Positions 42,447 to 51,549 of a DNA stretch of 57,830 nt are shown in pieces. Below the pieces are notes generated by a model. The model searched no databases, was not told the origin of the DNA, and saw only the letters and a program-made list of their open reading frames with translations. A program made the position numbers and the translations under genes. The stretch is taken from positions 1 to 57,830 of the forward strand of contig CAIJIT010000283.1 in the NCBI GenBank assembly GCA_903820745.1, written 5' to 3'. How positions within the stretch are numbered: the stretch's first letter is position 1; every line of letters starts with the position of its first letter. The DNA comes from an uncultured Burkholderiales bacterium (GTDB lineage: Bacteria; Pseudomonadota; Gammaproteobacteria; Burkholderiales; Burkholderiaceae_C).

Positions 42447-42696
42447 CGTGAAATTGTACAAAGTAAGAGACAGTATTTCAAATTCAATGGCGCCAACTCA
42501 CAGTCGGCCTGCCCTGTCGAAGGGTTCGGCCCATCGCAGGCCAGCCTTTGACGGCAACAAGATCCTCAATGTCAAACTGTCCGGGCAGGATGCGAACGAG
42601 ACCGAAAAAATACTGGTCTACAAACGCTGCGAGTTGACAGTGAACGGCAGCCGTTCCGCCACGCGGCCCGGCAGGAAGTTTCCGGGCGATGCTGAA

Positions 42697-43761
42697 TCAC
42701 AGCCCGGCCGCGGCTCGCGGCGACTTCCAGACCTGACGCGCTAAGCGCATCAGATTCCCGCCAAGAACAGCCTGGATGTCCGCGTCCTGGTAGCCCCAGT
42801 TCATCAGAATCTGCACGATCCCCTCCAGTTGCTCTGGCGCGACCATCAGAACGCCCTTCTGGTAGCCGAGTTCGGCGGGAAAGATGTTGCCCATTTTCTC
42901 CAGGTAGTCATCCAGTTCCTGGGTATCAAACACATAGTCCAGACCCAGCGCCACATGCTGAGGTCCGACCAGTTGAACCACATGGTCGACATGGCGCGCG
43001 AAGGTTTCGCTGCTGTTGTCGTTGTTGCCCAGAAAGTTGCCGATACCGTTGATGCCCACGACACCGCCGGTGTTGGCGCAGGCACGTATCAGGTCGTCGG
43101 GAATGTTGCGCCCGTGCGCATGGAGCGCACTCGGATTGCTGTGGGAAAAAATCACCGGTCGGGTTGCCACCGCGAACACATCGCGGACCGTACGGTGGCC
43201 GGTATGGCTGCAGCACACCAGCATGCCGACCCGCTCCATCTCGGCGATCACCACGCGGCCAAAGTCCGTCAGGCCCTTGTCATCATCCTGGCAGCCGCCC
43301 CCGACCCGGTTGTTGTTGTTGTAGGCCAGCAGCATCCAGCGTACGCCCAGGTCGTAGTAGAGCTGTACCAGACTGGGTTGGTCGGCAAGCGCATTTGCGC
43401 CTTCGATGTCAAAACCCACAGCCAAGCGCCCGGTAGCGCGTGCCAGCTCAATATCGTCCGCGCTTTCGATCAGCAGGTAGTCCTGGGGCCGCTGCTTGAT
43501 CCAGTGACGCATGCCCGCCAAGGTGCGGATGTGATCTTCGATGCCCATCTCACCAAAGCCAACATTGAGCATCACTGCATCGACGCCGGCCGCCCGATAG
43601 CGCTGAAGCTGCGGCAGGAACGATGCGTCATGGGCGCGCATGACAGGCATGCAGCCATGGTTGTCCCAGACCAGGCTGTCGCGCAGCAGCGCGCGCGCGT
43701 CGCCTGAGGTCGCAGCCATGACCGATGTCAAGCGTGAATCGTTGGAATTGTTCGGTGGCAT
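42697..43761 (-). CDS. Membrane-dipeptidase-family (M19) hydrolase with altered metal site
   Basis: A 354-residue renal-dipeptidase-like enzyme that would cleave dipeptides, including D-amino-acid or dehydro dipeptides. Motifs are WDNHGCMPV at 32-40, FDIEGANAL with E120, CCSHTGHRT with H186, IFSHSNPSALHAHGRNIPDD with H207, and LGLDYVFDT with D275. The usual DxHxD has D33 and H35 but Cys37 in place of the second aspartate. No signal peptide is seen, so it is probably cytoplasmic. It is divergent from the AraC regulator by 99 bases between starts and is likely part of the same peptide-utilisation locus. Confidence 0.9.
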   Translation of the reverse strand: MPPNNSNDSRLTSVMAATSGDARALLRDSLVWDNHGCMPVMRAHDASFLPQLQRYRAAGVDAVMLNVGFGEMGIEDHIRTLAGMRHWIKQRPQDYLLIESADDIELARATGRLAVGFDIEGANALADQPSLVQLYYDLGVRWMLLAYNNNNRVGGGCQDDDKGLTDFGRVVIAEMERVGMLVCCSHTGHRTVRDVFAVATRPVIFSHSNPSALHAHGRNIPDDLIRACANTGGVVGINGIGNFLGNNDNSSETFARHVDHVVQLVGPQHVALGLDYVFDTQELDDYLEKMGNIFPAELGYQKGVLMVAPEQLEGIVQILMNWGYQDADIQAVLGGNLMRLARQVWKSPRAAAGL

Positions 43762-43860
43762 ATCATTTGCTGGCAGGCATGCATCATGGGCAAGACCTTA
43801 GACGAAGCCATGTCCGCTTGCATTAGGCCGGGCCAACTATTATTTAGGAGCAACGACCGC

Positions 43861-44913
43861 ATGACGCTTGCACCCACCGAAAAACAGCCATCGCCGAATG
43901 AAACATGGTCGCCGCTCGACTTCGACCGGGAATCGTTTCGCGTGTCCACAGTTGAAGGCTCGTTCAAACGTTTTGCTCGCAACGGGGTGCGCACCTTCCA
44001 CCATGTGGTGGGCGGCAGGGGCATCGCCGACACGGTGCGCTTTGACGATGGTGTACTGCTCACGGTCGTCAATTGCGTACTTCCCCTGATGGCCCGATGG
44101 CGCTATGACAACGATGAGCCGCTGATCATGCTGCGCGCCTCCCTGAGTTGCGAGGTTGCGTACCACTATGACGGCATCGCGCCGATCATTTTCAACCGAC
44201 CCGAAGTCACCCTCGCTTGCCTGCCCGCCGGTCAGAATTTGAGCGTTGATGTTATCGGCGGGGCCCGGCAGCAAGGCTTGATCGCCCTGTTTCGGGCATC
44301 AAGCTTTGCCGCCCGCTACGGGCTGCAGCCCGATGACCTGCCACCCGAAATGCGCGATGCGTTCACCGGCAATCGACCGGTAGGACGGATCGCCTCGTTC
44401 CCGCTGGACCAGCACATTGCCGGCCTGGTGGCAGATACCATCGACAGCCGGCTCGATGGCGAAATGCGGGTGGTGCAGTACGCGGGGCGCTTGGCCGAGT
44501 TGGTGGCCTACACGATCGACGCGATGCAGCACACGCCTTCATCGCGCGGCGGTGCTCTGCATCTGCGCCGCGATGTCCAACTGGCCCAAGCCGCGCTCAA
44601 TCGCCTGCAAAAGGATTATCGAAGACCGCCGCTATTCGCTGAACTGGCGAAGGACGTCGGGACCAACCAGAACAAGCTCAAGGCGGTCTTCAAGGAAGCC
44701 TTCGGCCTGACCATGGCCGAGTACTGCCTGGAGCGGCGCATGCGCGAAGCACAGTTGCTGTTGATGGAGGCAACGCTGACCATCGCGCAAGTCGCCGATC
44801 GCGTCGGCTACGAACACCAAAGCAGCTTTGCAGCGGCCTTTCGAGGTCATGTCGGCATGTCAGCGCGCGAATATCGACAGCATCGCGCGCCGTTCAGCCA
44901 GACTTTGGAGTGA
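43861..44913 (+). CDS. AraC-family transcriptional regulator
   Basis: A 350-residue regulator. The C-terminal double HTH reads PPLFAELAKDVGTNQNKLKAV and LTIAQVADRVGYEHQSSFAA followed by FRGHVGMSAREYRQHR. The N-terminal 200 residues are an AraC-type effector/dimerisation domain. I used the ATG at 43861 with AGGAG upstream; an ATG at 43786 lacks one. Placed between the dipeptidase and the TonB receptor, it is the obvious regulator of both; the effector is probably the substrate or an early breakdown product (inference). Confidence 0.9.
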   Translation: MTLAPTEKQPSPNETWSPLDFDRESFRVSTVEGSFKRFARNGVRTFHHVVGGRGIADTVRFDDGVLLTVVNCVLPLMARWRYDNDEPLIMLRASLSCEVAYHYDGIAPIIFNRPEVTLACLPAGQNLSVDVIGGARQQGLIALFRASSFAARYGLQPDDLPPEMRDAFTGNRPVGRIASFPLDQHIAGLVADTIDSRLDGEMRVVQYAGRLAELVAYTIDAMQHTPSSRGGALHLRRDVQLAQAALNRLQKDYRRPPLFAELAKDVGTNQNKLKAVFKEAFGLTMAEYCLERRMREAQLLLMEATLTIAQVADRVGYEHQSSFAAAFRGHVGMSAREYRQHRAPFSQTLE

Positions 44914-44941
44914 GCAACCGGCGTTACTTCCAAACCAGATA

Positions 44942-44976
44942 AGGGTTCACCCGCAGAAAGGAGGCGTGAGGGTTCA
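44942..44976. promoter_or_regulatory. Direct repeats AGGGTTCA upstream of the TonB receptor gene
   Basis: AGGGTTCA occurs at 44942-44949 and 44969-44976, 27 bases apart in the same orientation. Direct half-sites are typical of AraC-family activators, although usually about 21 bases apart. They lie 150-180 bases before the receptor start, just after the regulator gene. Confidence 0.45.
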
Positions 44977-45125
44977 TAGTCGGTACGATCGCCTAAATTT
45001 TCGGTGCAAGTGCAAATGCGCTCGGTATTGGGCTTCCGATATCGTTTGACCGTTCGATCCGGAGCCCTTCTTTTGGAGCCGGCGATCAGTCACTCATGTC
45101 AGCCTACTTGAGAAGGAACCGCAAA

Positions 45126-47288
45126 ATGACGACCCGCATGATTTTCAGCCTCCATAGTCTTGAGGGCGCGCGGCCCAAAGTCATCATTCAAGCGTTGCTG
45201 GTTGCAGGGTTGATCTCGGCCTTGCCAGCGGTCGCGCAGCAACAAGCGACCGAAGCTGAGACGGTCCTGCCAAAGGTGGTCATCACCGCCAACAAGCGGG
45301 TCGAGAGCCAGCGCGAAGTCGCGGGCACAGTGTCAGTGCTGCAGGGCAGCGACCTCGAGCAGCGCGGGGCAAGCAGTCAGGAAGATGCCCTCAGGCTGAC
45401 TCCCGGCGTTCAATTGACCAAAGGCGAAACTTCATTCAATGACATCACCATCCGGGGCCTGGGCACGGGTGGCTGCTCGGTATGCGGCAATCTGCTGCAG
45501 GGTACGACGGGCGTGTATCTGCAAGATGTTCCCCTCACAGACCCGATCGGCAAGTTGGCGGTGCCGGACATTCAGCTTTTTGATGTTGAGCGCCTAGAAG
45601 TGCTTCGCGGACCGCAGGGTGCCTTGTATGGATCGTCGTCGCTGGGTGGCGCATTGCGGTACGTCCTGGCACAGCCAAACCTGAAATCCTTCGAAGCCAG
45701 CGTGCAGGGTGGCATCAGCACCGTCGCCCATGGCAGTTCCGGTTTTTCACTGTACAGCATGGTCAACGCCCCCGTTTCCGATGGTGTTGCCGCCATTCGA
45801 GCCGTGGCCTTCGACCGCAAGGATGGCGGCTATCTCGACAACATGGGTACTGGCAAGAAAGACGCCAACGAGGCGCGCCAGCGGGGCGGTCGCGTTCTCG
45901 CCAAAATTCAGCCGACCAAGGCATTCGCCGCCACCTTGACGGTCATGACCCAGACATCGGAACAAGATGACGGCTTCAGCATCGTCCCTGATCCCGCCAA
46001 GCTGGAGCACAACACCCCCTCCGCGTCGCCTCGCACGCAGAAGTTCGACTTCGCGAATCTTGAGATGACCTACGACTTGGGTGGCCATGTCCTGACATCG
46101 ATAACCGGAAGATGGAAGAAGTCGCGCGATCAGACATGGGACAACACGCCGCTATTCAAGTCCTTCGGGATTCCCTTCCCGTTCACGCGTGTCTATGCGA
46201 ACCAGGTCGGACAGGCCTCGGCGACGTCCCAGGAGTTCAGGGTCGCCAACAAGCCAGGCGGCGCGCTCAGCTACCTGTTTGGTGTCTTTGAGCAGAGTGT
46301 CGACTCGAGCAGCACCTTGCGCGCGCGCGGCGAGGGAACGCCCGGACCCTATCTGGACAGCGACCAAGCCAGCCACGAAGCGGCCAAGGAACGTGCGGTC
46401 TTCTTCGATGGCGAATATGACCTGGGCAGTGGCTGGGGCGTCGGACTGGGTGGTCGTCTCTATCGAACCAGCAGCAATTTGGGTGGCCAATCTGGCGGCG
46501 TCGCGGTACCAGACCTCAATTCAGAGGCAAGTGGCAGCACCCCAAAGGCCTCGATCAAGTACCGCTTTGGTGAGAATTTGTGGTACGCCAGTACTGCCAA
46601 GGGCTATCGATTCGGCGGCCGCAACCCACCCCCTACCAACTTGCCATACAGCTCGGATTCGGTCTGGAACTACGAGACCGGTGTTCGCATGACGCCGGCC
46701 AAGGGACTATTGGTCGACGTGAGCCTCTTCTATCTCGATTGGGACAAGGCGCAGTTTTCCTATCTCGACATGAGTGGTCCGCTGCCGACCTCGGTGACTG
46801 GCAACGTCGGCAAAGCCCGCAACGTCGGTCTCGAAGGATCGCTGCAGTACCGGGTCAACGCAAGATTCGACCTGCTGGCTGTTTTCGCCTACACCGACGC
46901 GAAGACGACCCGGGACGTGACCGGACCATCCGGACTGATCGCATCGGGTTCGCGCCTTCCGAATACGCCAAAGCTGCAGACCTCCGTGCAAGCCAACGCG
47001 CGCTTTGAAGGTCCCATGGGGAGTGCTGGCAAGATGTACGTCACGCACTCGCACGTTGGGGACCGCGTCCTGAACATCGACGGTTCGGCCAAGGTCGGTG
47101 GCTACAACACGGTCGATCTGGGTCTGAGCCTCTCGCGCGGCCAGTACAACCTGCTGGTCAATCTGGCCAACGCGATGGATGGCAGAGGCGTGCTGAGTAA
47201 TATCCCGAGCGTTCCCGGCGCGGTCTATTCCGAAGTCTTCACCCAGAAGCCGCGCACGCTCAGCGTTTCGCTGCGCTACGATTATTGA
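45126..47288 (+). CDS. TonB-dependent outer-membrane receptor
   Basis: A 720-residue receptor for active import across the outer membrane. The signal peptide ends near LISALPAVAQ. The plug carries VVITANKRVESQREVAGTVS (TonB box region) and ALRLTPGVQL with TIRGLGTGG. The GVYLQDVPLTDP, RVLEVLRGPQGALYGSSSLGG-type block and C-terminal aromatic residue (LSVSLRYDY) are all typical. A Cys pair (GGCSVCGN) in the plug is less usual. GAAGGA precedes the ATG at 45126; a start at 45096 is possible. It opens the transport/degradation operon. Fold family resembles siderophore-type receptors, but context suggests a peptide-like substrate. Confidence 0.93.
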   Translation: MTTRMIFSLHSLEGARPKVIIQALLVAGLISALPAVAQQQATEAETVLPKVVITANKRVESQREVAGTVSVLQGSDLEQRGASSQEDALRLTPGVQLTKGETSFNDITIRGLGTGGCSVCGNLLQGTTGVYLQDVPLTDPIGKLAVPDIQLFDVERLEVLRGPQGALYGSSSLGGALRYVLAQPNLKSFEASVQGGISTVAHGSSGFSLYSMVNAPVSDGVAAIRAVAFDRKDGGYLDNMGTGKKDANEARQRGGRVLAKIQPTKAFAATLTVMTQTSEQDDGFSIVPDPAKLEHNTPSASPRTQKFDFANLEMTYDLGGHVLTSITGRWKKSRDQTWDNTPLFKSFGIPFPFTRVYANQVGQASATSQEFRVANKPGGALSYLFGVFEQSVDSSSTLRARGEGTPGPYLDSDQASHEAAKERAVFFDGEYDLGSGWGVGLGGRLYRTSSNLGGQSGGVAVPDLNSEASGSTPKASIKYRFGENLWYASTAKGYRFGGRNPPPTNLPYSSDSVWNYETGVRMTPAKGLLVDVSLFYLDWDKAQFSYLDMSGPLPTSVTGNVGKARNVGLEGSLQYRVNARFDLLAVFAYTDAKTTRDVTGPSGLIASGSRLPNTPKLQTSVQANARFEGPMGSAGKMYVTHSHVGDRVLNIDGSAKVGGYNTVDLGLSLSRGQYNLLVNLANAMDGRGVLSNIPSVPGAVYSEVFTQKPRTLSVSLRYDY

Positions 47289-47374
47289 ACAATGACTGTT
47301 ACCTTCATGCGGAGCCACCGACGGGGAATGCGCCGCAGCAACGATCTGACGGTTGGCCCCCGGCCCAGACTCTC

Positions 47375-48607
47375 ATGAGCGAGGCGCCGAACCTGGATTC
47401 CCGCGCCAGCTGGCGGGTACTCATCGGCTGCTGTGTGCTCGCTTCCGTGAGCATGTCGTCGCTGTTCGGATCGACCTTTGGCCTCTTCATGCGCCCGTTG
47501 GAGGAAGAGCTGCGATGGACGCGCTCCGAGATCGCGTTCTCGTTGACGATACTGATGCTGCTATCGCCATTCATCGCTCCGGCGACGGGATGGGTCATCG
47601 ACCATGTGCGTCTGCGCTCACTTGTGCTGTGGGGCGTGGTGCTGCAGTCCGCAAACCTCATGGCATTTGCCCTGCTGGGAGGAGAAGTGTGGGTCTACTA
47701 CCTCACTTGTGGCGCGATGTTGATCACCGGCGCGGGCGCTTCCTTGCTGGCACTTTCAAAGGTGGTTCAGAGTTGGTTCGACAAGTCACTGGGCCGTGCG
47801 CTGGGCATCCTGTTCGCCTGCGCAGCTGGCGGTGCCATCGTGCACCCCATGCTGGTTCAGGCGCTGATCGAACATGTGGGCTGGCGTGGCGCGCTGCTGG
47901 CGATGGGCGGTCTAAGCCTGTTGTTCGGCGGCCTGGCAGCCTGGTGGACCGTGGACGAACGGCCGTCCGGTGTGCCGCCGGTCGTAGCTCCCGCCAGTAC
48001 GCCGCCCATCTTGCCGCGCCCTGCCTCGTGGCTCGCGACCTTCGCCAGGAGCCGGGCGTGGTGGGTTCTATCATTTTGGAACATGTTGTTTGCATTTGGC
48101 GCAGGATCGATCGGTATTCACCTCGCTGCCTTGCTGCAGGATCGCGGCGCGACCCCAGCACTAAGCGCGATGGCCTTGAGTCTGATGGGCGCGGGCGCGC
48201 TGATCGGCAACCTGGCTGCGGGTTGGCTGATCGACCGCACCTCGGCCCGCAGGTTGGCAGGCCTTGTGATGCTGCTGCCTATGTCCGCAGCACTGCTCCT
48301 GTACGTCGGAGCCGGTTACGAATTTGCAATACTTGCTGCGGTGGCCCTGGGTCTGAGCACAGGCACCGACGGCAGCTTGTGCGCCTTCCTGGCCCAGCGC
48401 TTCTTTGGATCATCGCTATTTGGGCGTGCCAGTGCCACGCAAATGGTTGCCGCTTCACTGGGTGGCGGCCTGTCGCCTTGGCTGTCCGGGCTGCTTCGCG
48501 ACAGCTCAGGCAGCTACCAGCTCTCCTTGCTGATGGCTGCAGCAGCATTCGGCCTTGCCGCTGCGAGCGCGATCTGGCTGCCGGACCCCCAGCGGTCGAC
48601 CGACTGA
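47375..48607 (+). CDS. MFS transporter
   Basis: A 410-residue major facilitator with twelve hydrophobic segments. The loop 2-3 motif is WVIDHVRLRS, and FGLFMRPLEEELRWTRSEIA near residues 34-53 is the oxalate/formate-antiporter-like signature seen in MFS carboxylate transporters. It follows the TonB receptor by 86 bases, so it likely moves the imported compound or its fragments across the inner membrane. The ATG at 47375 was selected as the first with correct topology. The substrate is not predictable. Confidence 0.9.
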   Translation: MSEAPNLDSRASWRVLIGCCVLASVSMSSLFGSTFGLFMRPLEEELRWTRSEIAFSLTILMLLSPFIAPATGWVIDHVRLRSLVLWGVVLQSANLMAFALLGGEVWVYYLTCGAMLITGAGASLLALSKVVQSWFDKSLGRALGILFACAAGGAIVHPMLVQALIEHVGWRGALLAMGGLSLLFGGLAAWWTVDERPSGVPPVVAPASTPPILPRPASWLATFARSRAWWVLSFWNMLFAFGAGSIGIHLAALLQDRGATPALSAMALSLMGAGALIGNLAAGWLIDRTSARRLAGLVMLLPMSAALLLYVGAGYEFAILAAVALGLSTGTDGSLCAFLAQRFFGSSLFGRASATQMVAASLGGGLSPWLSGLLRDSSGSYQLSLLMAAAAFGLAAASAIWLPDPQRSTD

Positions 48608-48637
48608 TCCGCGGATCCACTCTTGCACACCCCGCGC

Positions 48638-49819
48638 ATGAAGACGACCGGCCTGCAGTACGGCCTGCATCGTTTCCTCAGCCAGGAGTGGTCAGGACTG
48701 GTCATAGCAGCGATGTTCGTTATCGTTGGGCTATCGGCGCAAACTGCGTTCCCGCAGTCCTGGCAACCACCACTGACGGTGTGCGTGATGACCCTCGGCG
48801 GGCTATTGAGTTTGGGCGCAATGCGCCACTGGCTGAACACCGTGCGCATGCACCGAAGACACCCAGCACCCGGGCTCATGGTCGACATGGGCGGCTGGCG
48901 GATGCACATGCTGGCCGAAGGCGAGGCGCAAGGTCGGCCCACTGTGGTCTGGTTTCCCGGTGGCCACGCCGGCGGCCATGCACTGCATCACCTGCACTTG
49001 GCGATGCGCAACGAGACACGATCGATCCTGCTCGACCGGGCCGGTAGCGGCTGGAGTGAAGCAGGTCCTTTCCCGCGCAGCACGGCTCGCGAAGCCGAAG
49101 AGGCTTGGTGTTGCCTGGAAAGGGCCGGCGAACGCGGTCCCTTCATCCTCGTTGGTCACTCGTTGGGCGGGCTGCTGGCCGCCAATATGGCCCGCCGACG
49201 TCGCAAGCAAGTGTGTGCGCTGGTACTGCTCGACGCCACGCCGCTCGACACGATTGTCTATGGGCCGCCCATGATGGGAATCGCGAGCCTGCAAAGGCAG
49301 GCCCTGCTCAACGGTCTGCTGGCCCTGTTCGGCATCTACCGAAATACGCCGGAACGGGCTGCGCGCGGCAATCCCGAAATCGCCGAACTCGAGCGCGTGG
49401 TCCGCAAGGCCCTGGGCCCGGCGGCGAGTATTTTGCGTGACATCGAAACGAATGCTCGCGCCCATTTCGCCTACGCCTCGGTCTATAGCGAGCACTCTCC
49501 AACGGGCTTGCCAGGCTCAGCTTGGCAGACCGTGGTCTATGACGGCGACCTGGGTGACCTGCCAGTATGGGTGGTGGCGCCGGGAGATCACGCCGAAACA
49601 GCATCGCTGCCGACAGGCTTGGCGGCCGATGCAGCCGACGCGGCGCGGATGCACCGCTTCTACCGCCGCAACCGAGAACGCTATCTTGCCACCTCGACCC
49701 AATCACATCGTGTCGATGTGCCCGCGGGTTGCGGGCACAACTTTCCATACGAGGCGCCGGAGTTCGTCATCGATCTGGTGCGTGGTGTCTTGCAGAGCAG
49801 TTCGCGCTGCGCTGGGTGA
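48638..49819 (+). CDS. Membrane-anchored alpha/beta hydrolase
   Basis: A 393-residue protein with two N-terminal hydrophobic helices (GLVIAAMFVIVGLSA and PPLTVCVMTLGGLLSLG). These are followed by an alpha/beta hydrolase domain: oxyanion VVWFPGGHAGGH, nucleophile elbow LVGHSLGGLLAA, acid near VWVVAPGDHAE and final CGHNFPYEAPE. The catalytic domain would face the cytoplasm or periplasm near the membrane. It sits 30 bases after the MFS gene and 14 before the DUF885 gene. A TTG at 48623 is the only longer start. It may cleave an ester or amide in the imported compound. Confidence 0.87.
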   Translation: MKTTGLQYGLHRFLSQEWSGLVIAAMFVIVGLSAQTAFPQSWQPPLTVCVMTLGGLLSLGAMRHWLNTVRMHRRHPAPGLMVDMGGWRMHMLAEGEAQGRPTVVWFPGGHAGGHALHHLHLAMRNETRSILLDRAGSGWSEAGPFPRSTAREAEEAWCCLERAGERGPFILVGHSLGGLLAANMARRRRKQVCALVLLDATPLDTIVYGPPMMGIASLQRQALLNGLLALFGIYRNTPERAARGNPEIAELERVVRKALGPAASILRDIETNARAHFAYASVYSEHSPTGLPGSAWQTVVYDGDLGDLPVWVVAPGDHAETASLPTGLAADAADAARMHRFYRRNRERYLATSTQSHRVDVPAGCGHNFPYEAPEFVIDLVRGVLQSSSRCAG

Positions 49820-49833
49820 TCCGAGAGAACAAC

Positions 49834-51549
49834 ATGGCAAATGAAGAGAAGAGTCGAGCCTTGGCCGACATGGCGAATCGCTTCTGGCAGTTCGAGTGCC
49901 GTCAATGGCCGCTGACTGCTGCGCTGGCCGGGGAGATCCTGGACGACACCGTGTTGTTCCGCGAAGCCGCGAGCGATCATGACCAGCGATATGTCGAGGC
50001 CGGCCAGATGCTTCAGGAACTTGCCGGCATCTGCAGCGACGAAATGAACCCCCAGGACCGGGCCACCTACCGCCTTCTGCAGCGGGAGCTCCATGGAATC
50101 CGCCGCTACCACGACGTGGACGGACATCTTCGACCGTCGCTGTTTCCCGCCGGAATCGACTTCACCACAGTGTTTTTCGCCAACTCGACGAGCATCGACG
50201 ATGCCGCTACCGCGCGGCGCTATCTGGCGCGGCTGGAGTCCATACCCGGTGCGATAAAGGACATTCAAGCCAATCTGATGGCAGGTCACCGCAAGGGCAT
50301 CCGTTATCCACGCATCGTGCTCGACAGCGCAGTGTCCAACATCGAGGGCCTGACCCAGGGGCCGGCCCAAGCCACTGCCTGGTACGGCCCGTTTCAGCGG
50401 TGGACGGCTGCGGATGGCGCTGGGCAGGCGCTCGGGCATCGGGCACTGGCATTCATTGCCGACACGTTGGTGCCGGCATTTCAGGCCCATGCTGCGTTCT
50501 TGCACGGCCCGCTGGCAATGGGTGCGCTAAGTGGTCTGGCATGTACCGATGGCCCCAAGGGCCGCGACTTCTATCGAATGCTCGTTCAGCACTTCACCAC
50601 CATCGATGTCGAGCCCGAAGCTTTGCACGCGTTGGGCCTTCGAGAGGTCGAACGGTTGCAGTCTGAAATCGAGGATCTGGCTGCCAAGGCCGGCTTTGCC
50701 GACGATGTGACCGGCTATCGCCGGTTCCTGTCCACCGACCCCCAGTTTGTTGCCGAGTCGAAGGATGCGTTGCGAGCAGACATCGAGCGCCTGTGCAAGC
50801 GGATCGACAAATGCATCCCGGCCTTCTTTGGCCGCATTCCACGCATCACCTACGGTGTTGAAAGCATCCCGGAGACCATCTCCGCAAAGGTGCCGGGAGC
50901 CTATGCCCAGCCCAACCCAGCCGATCGCAGCGCACCCGGCATCATCTGGGTCAGCGGCATACCAGCCAAATGTCCGAGCTATCTGCATGTACCGCTGGCG
51001 CTGCACGAGGGGTGGCCTGGCCATCTCATGCACATTGCCTTGATGCAGGAGGCCGATAGTTTGCCAAGCTTCCGCAGACACGGCGCCATCAAGTACACAG
51101 CTTATGTCGAGGGCTGGGCCCTTTATTGCGAGAGCCTTGGCGTGGAAATGGGTTTGTACGAAACAACCCACCAGCACTATGGCCGCGTCGAGATGGAGCA
51201 ATGGCGTGCCGTGCGCCTGGTTGTGGACACCGGCATTCATTGGTACGGTTGGTCACGCGAAGCTGCCATCGCCTACATGGCGGCGCGTCTGACACTTTCG
51301 CGCGAGTCGATCGAAGGCGAGGTCGATCGTTACGCAGCGATGCCTGCCCAGGCGTTGGCTTACCAGATCGGCAATCTCAAGATGCGGGAGTTGCGACAGC
51401 ATGCACAGCAGACACTCGGCCCTCGCTTCAAGCACCGAAGGTTCCACGAGGCGGTGATGTGCGCGGGCGCGGTGACTTTGCCGGTCCTTGAAGAACTCAT
51501 CGAAGACTGGTTGACGAGCGAACAGTCTTTCGAAGCGGAGCGAAGCTGA
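49834..51549 (+). CDS. DUF885-family metallopeptidase
   Basis: A 571-residue DUF885 protein. Members are zinc peptidases with a HExxxGH-type site. Here LHEGWPGHLMH places H391, E392 and H397, and AYVEGWALYCESL near residue 425 supplies the downstream glutamate. ITYGVESIPETISAKVPGAY and GIIWVSGIP are family blocks. No signal peptide, so cytoplasmic. Its stop overlaps the M81 gene start by one base (TGATG). Role: probably carboxy- or dipeptidyl cleavage of peptide fragments. Confidence 0.92.
   Translation: MANEEKSRALADMANRFWQFECRQWPLTAALAGEILDDTVLFREAASDHDQRYVEAGQMLQELAGICSDEMNPQDRATYRLLQRELHGIRRYHDVDGHLRPSLFPAGIDFTTVFFANSTSIDDAATARRYLARLESIPGAIKDIQANLMAGHRKGIRYPRIVLDSAVSNIEGLTQGPAQATAWYGPFQRWTAADGAGQALGHRALAFIADTLVPAFQAHAAFLHGPLAMGALSGLACTDGPKGRDFYRMLVQHFTTIDVEPEALHALGLREVERLQSEIEDLAAKAGFADDVTGYRRFLSTDPQFVAESKDALRADIERLCKRIDKCIPAFFGRIPRITYGVESIPETISAKVPGAYAQPNPADRSAPGIIWVSGIPAKCPSYLHVPLALHEGWPGHLMHIALMQEADSLPSFRRHGAIKYTAYVEGWALYCESLGVEMGLYETTHQHYGRVEMEQWRAVRLVVDTGIHWYGWSREAAIAYMAARLTLSRESIEGEVDRYAAMPAQALAYQIGNLKMRELRQHAQQTLGPRFKHRRFHEAVMCAGAVTLPVLEELIEDWLTSEQSFEAERS

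Noticed and set aside
42448-42744. Plus-strand 98-codon frame between the XRE gene and the dipeptidase
   Set aside because: It overlaps the dipeptidase 3' end antisense, starts inside the probable operator, and shows no family-like pattern. The 235-base gap otherwise has no clear content.
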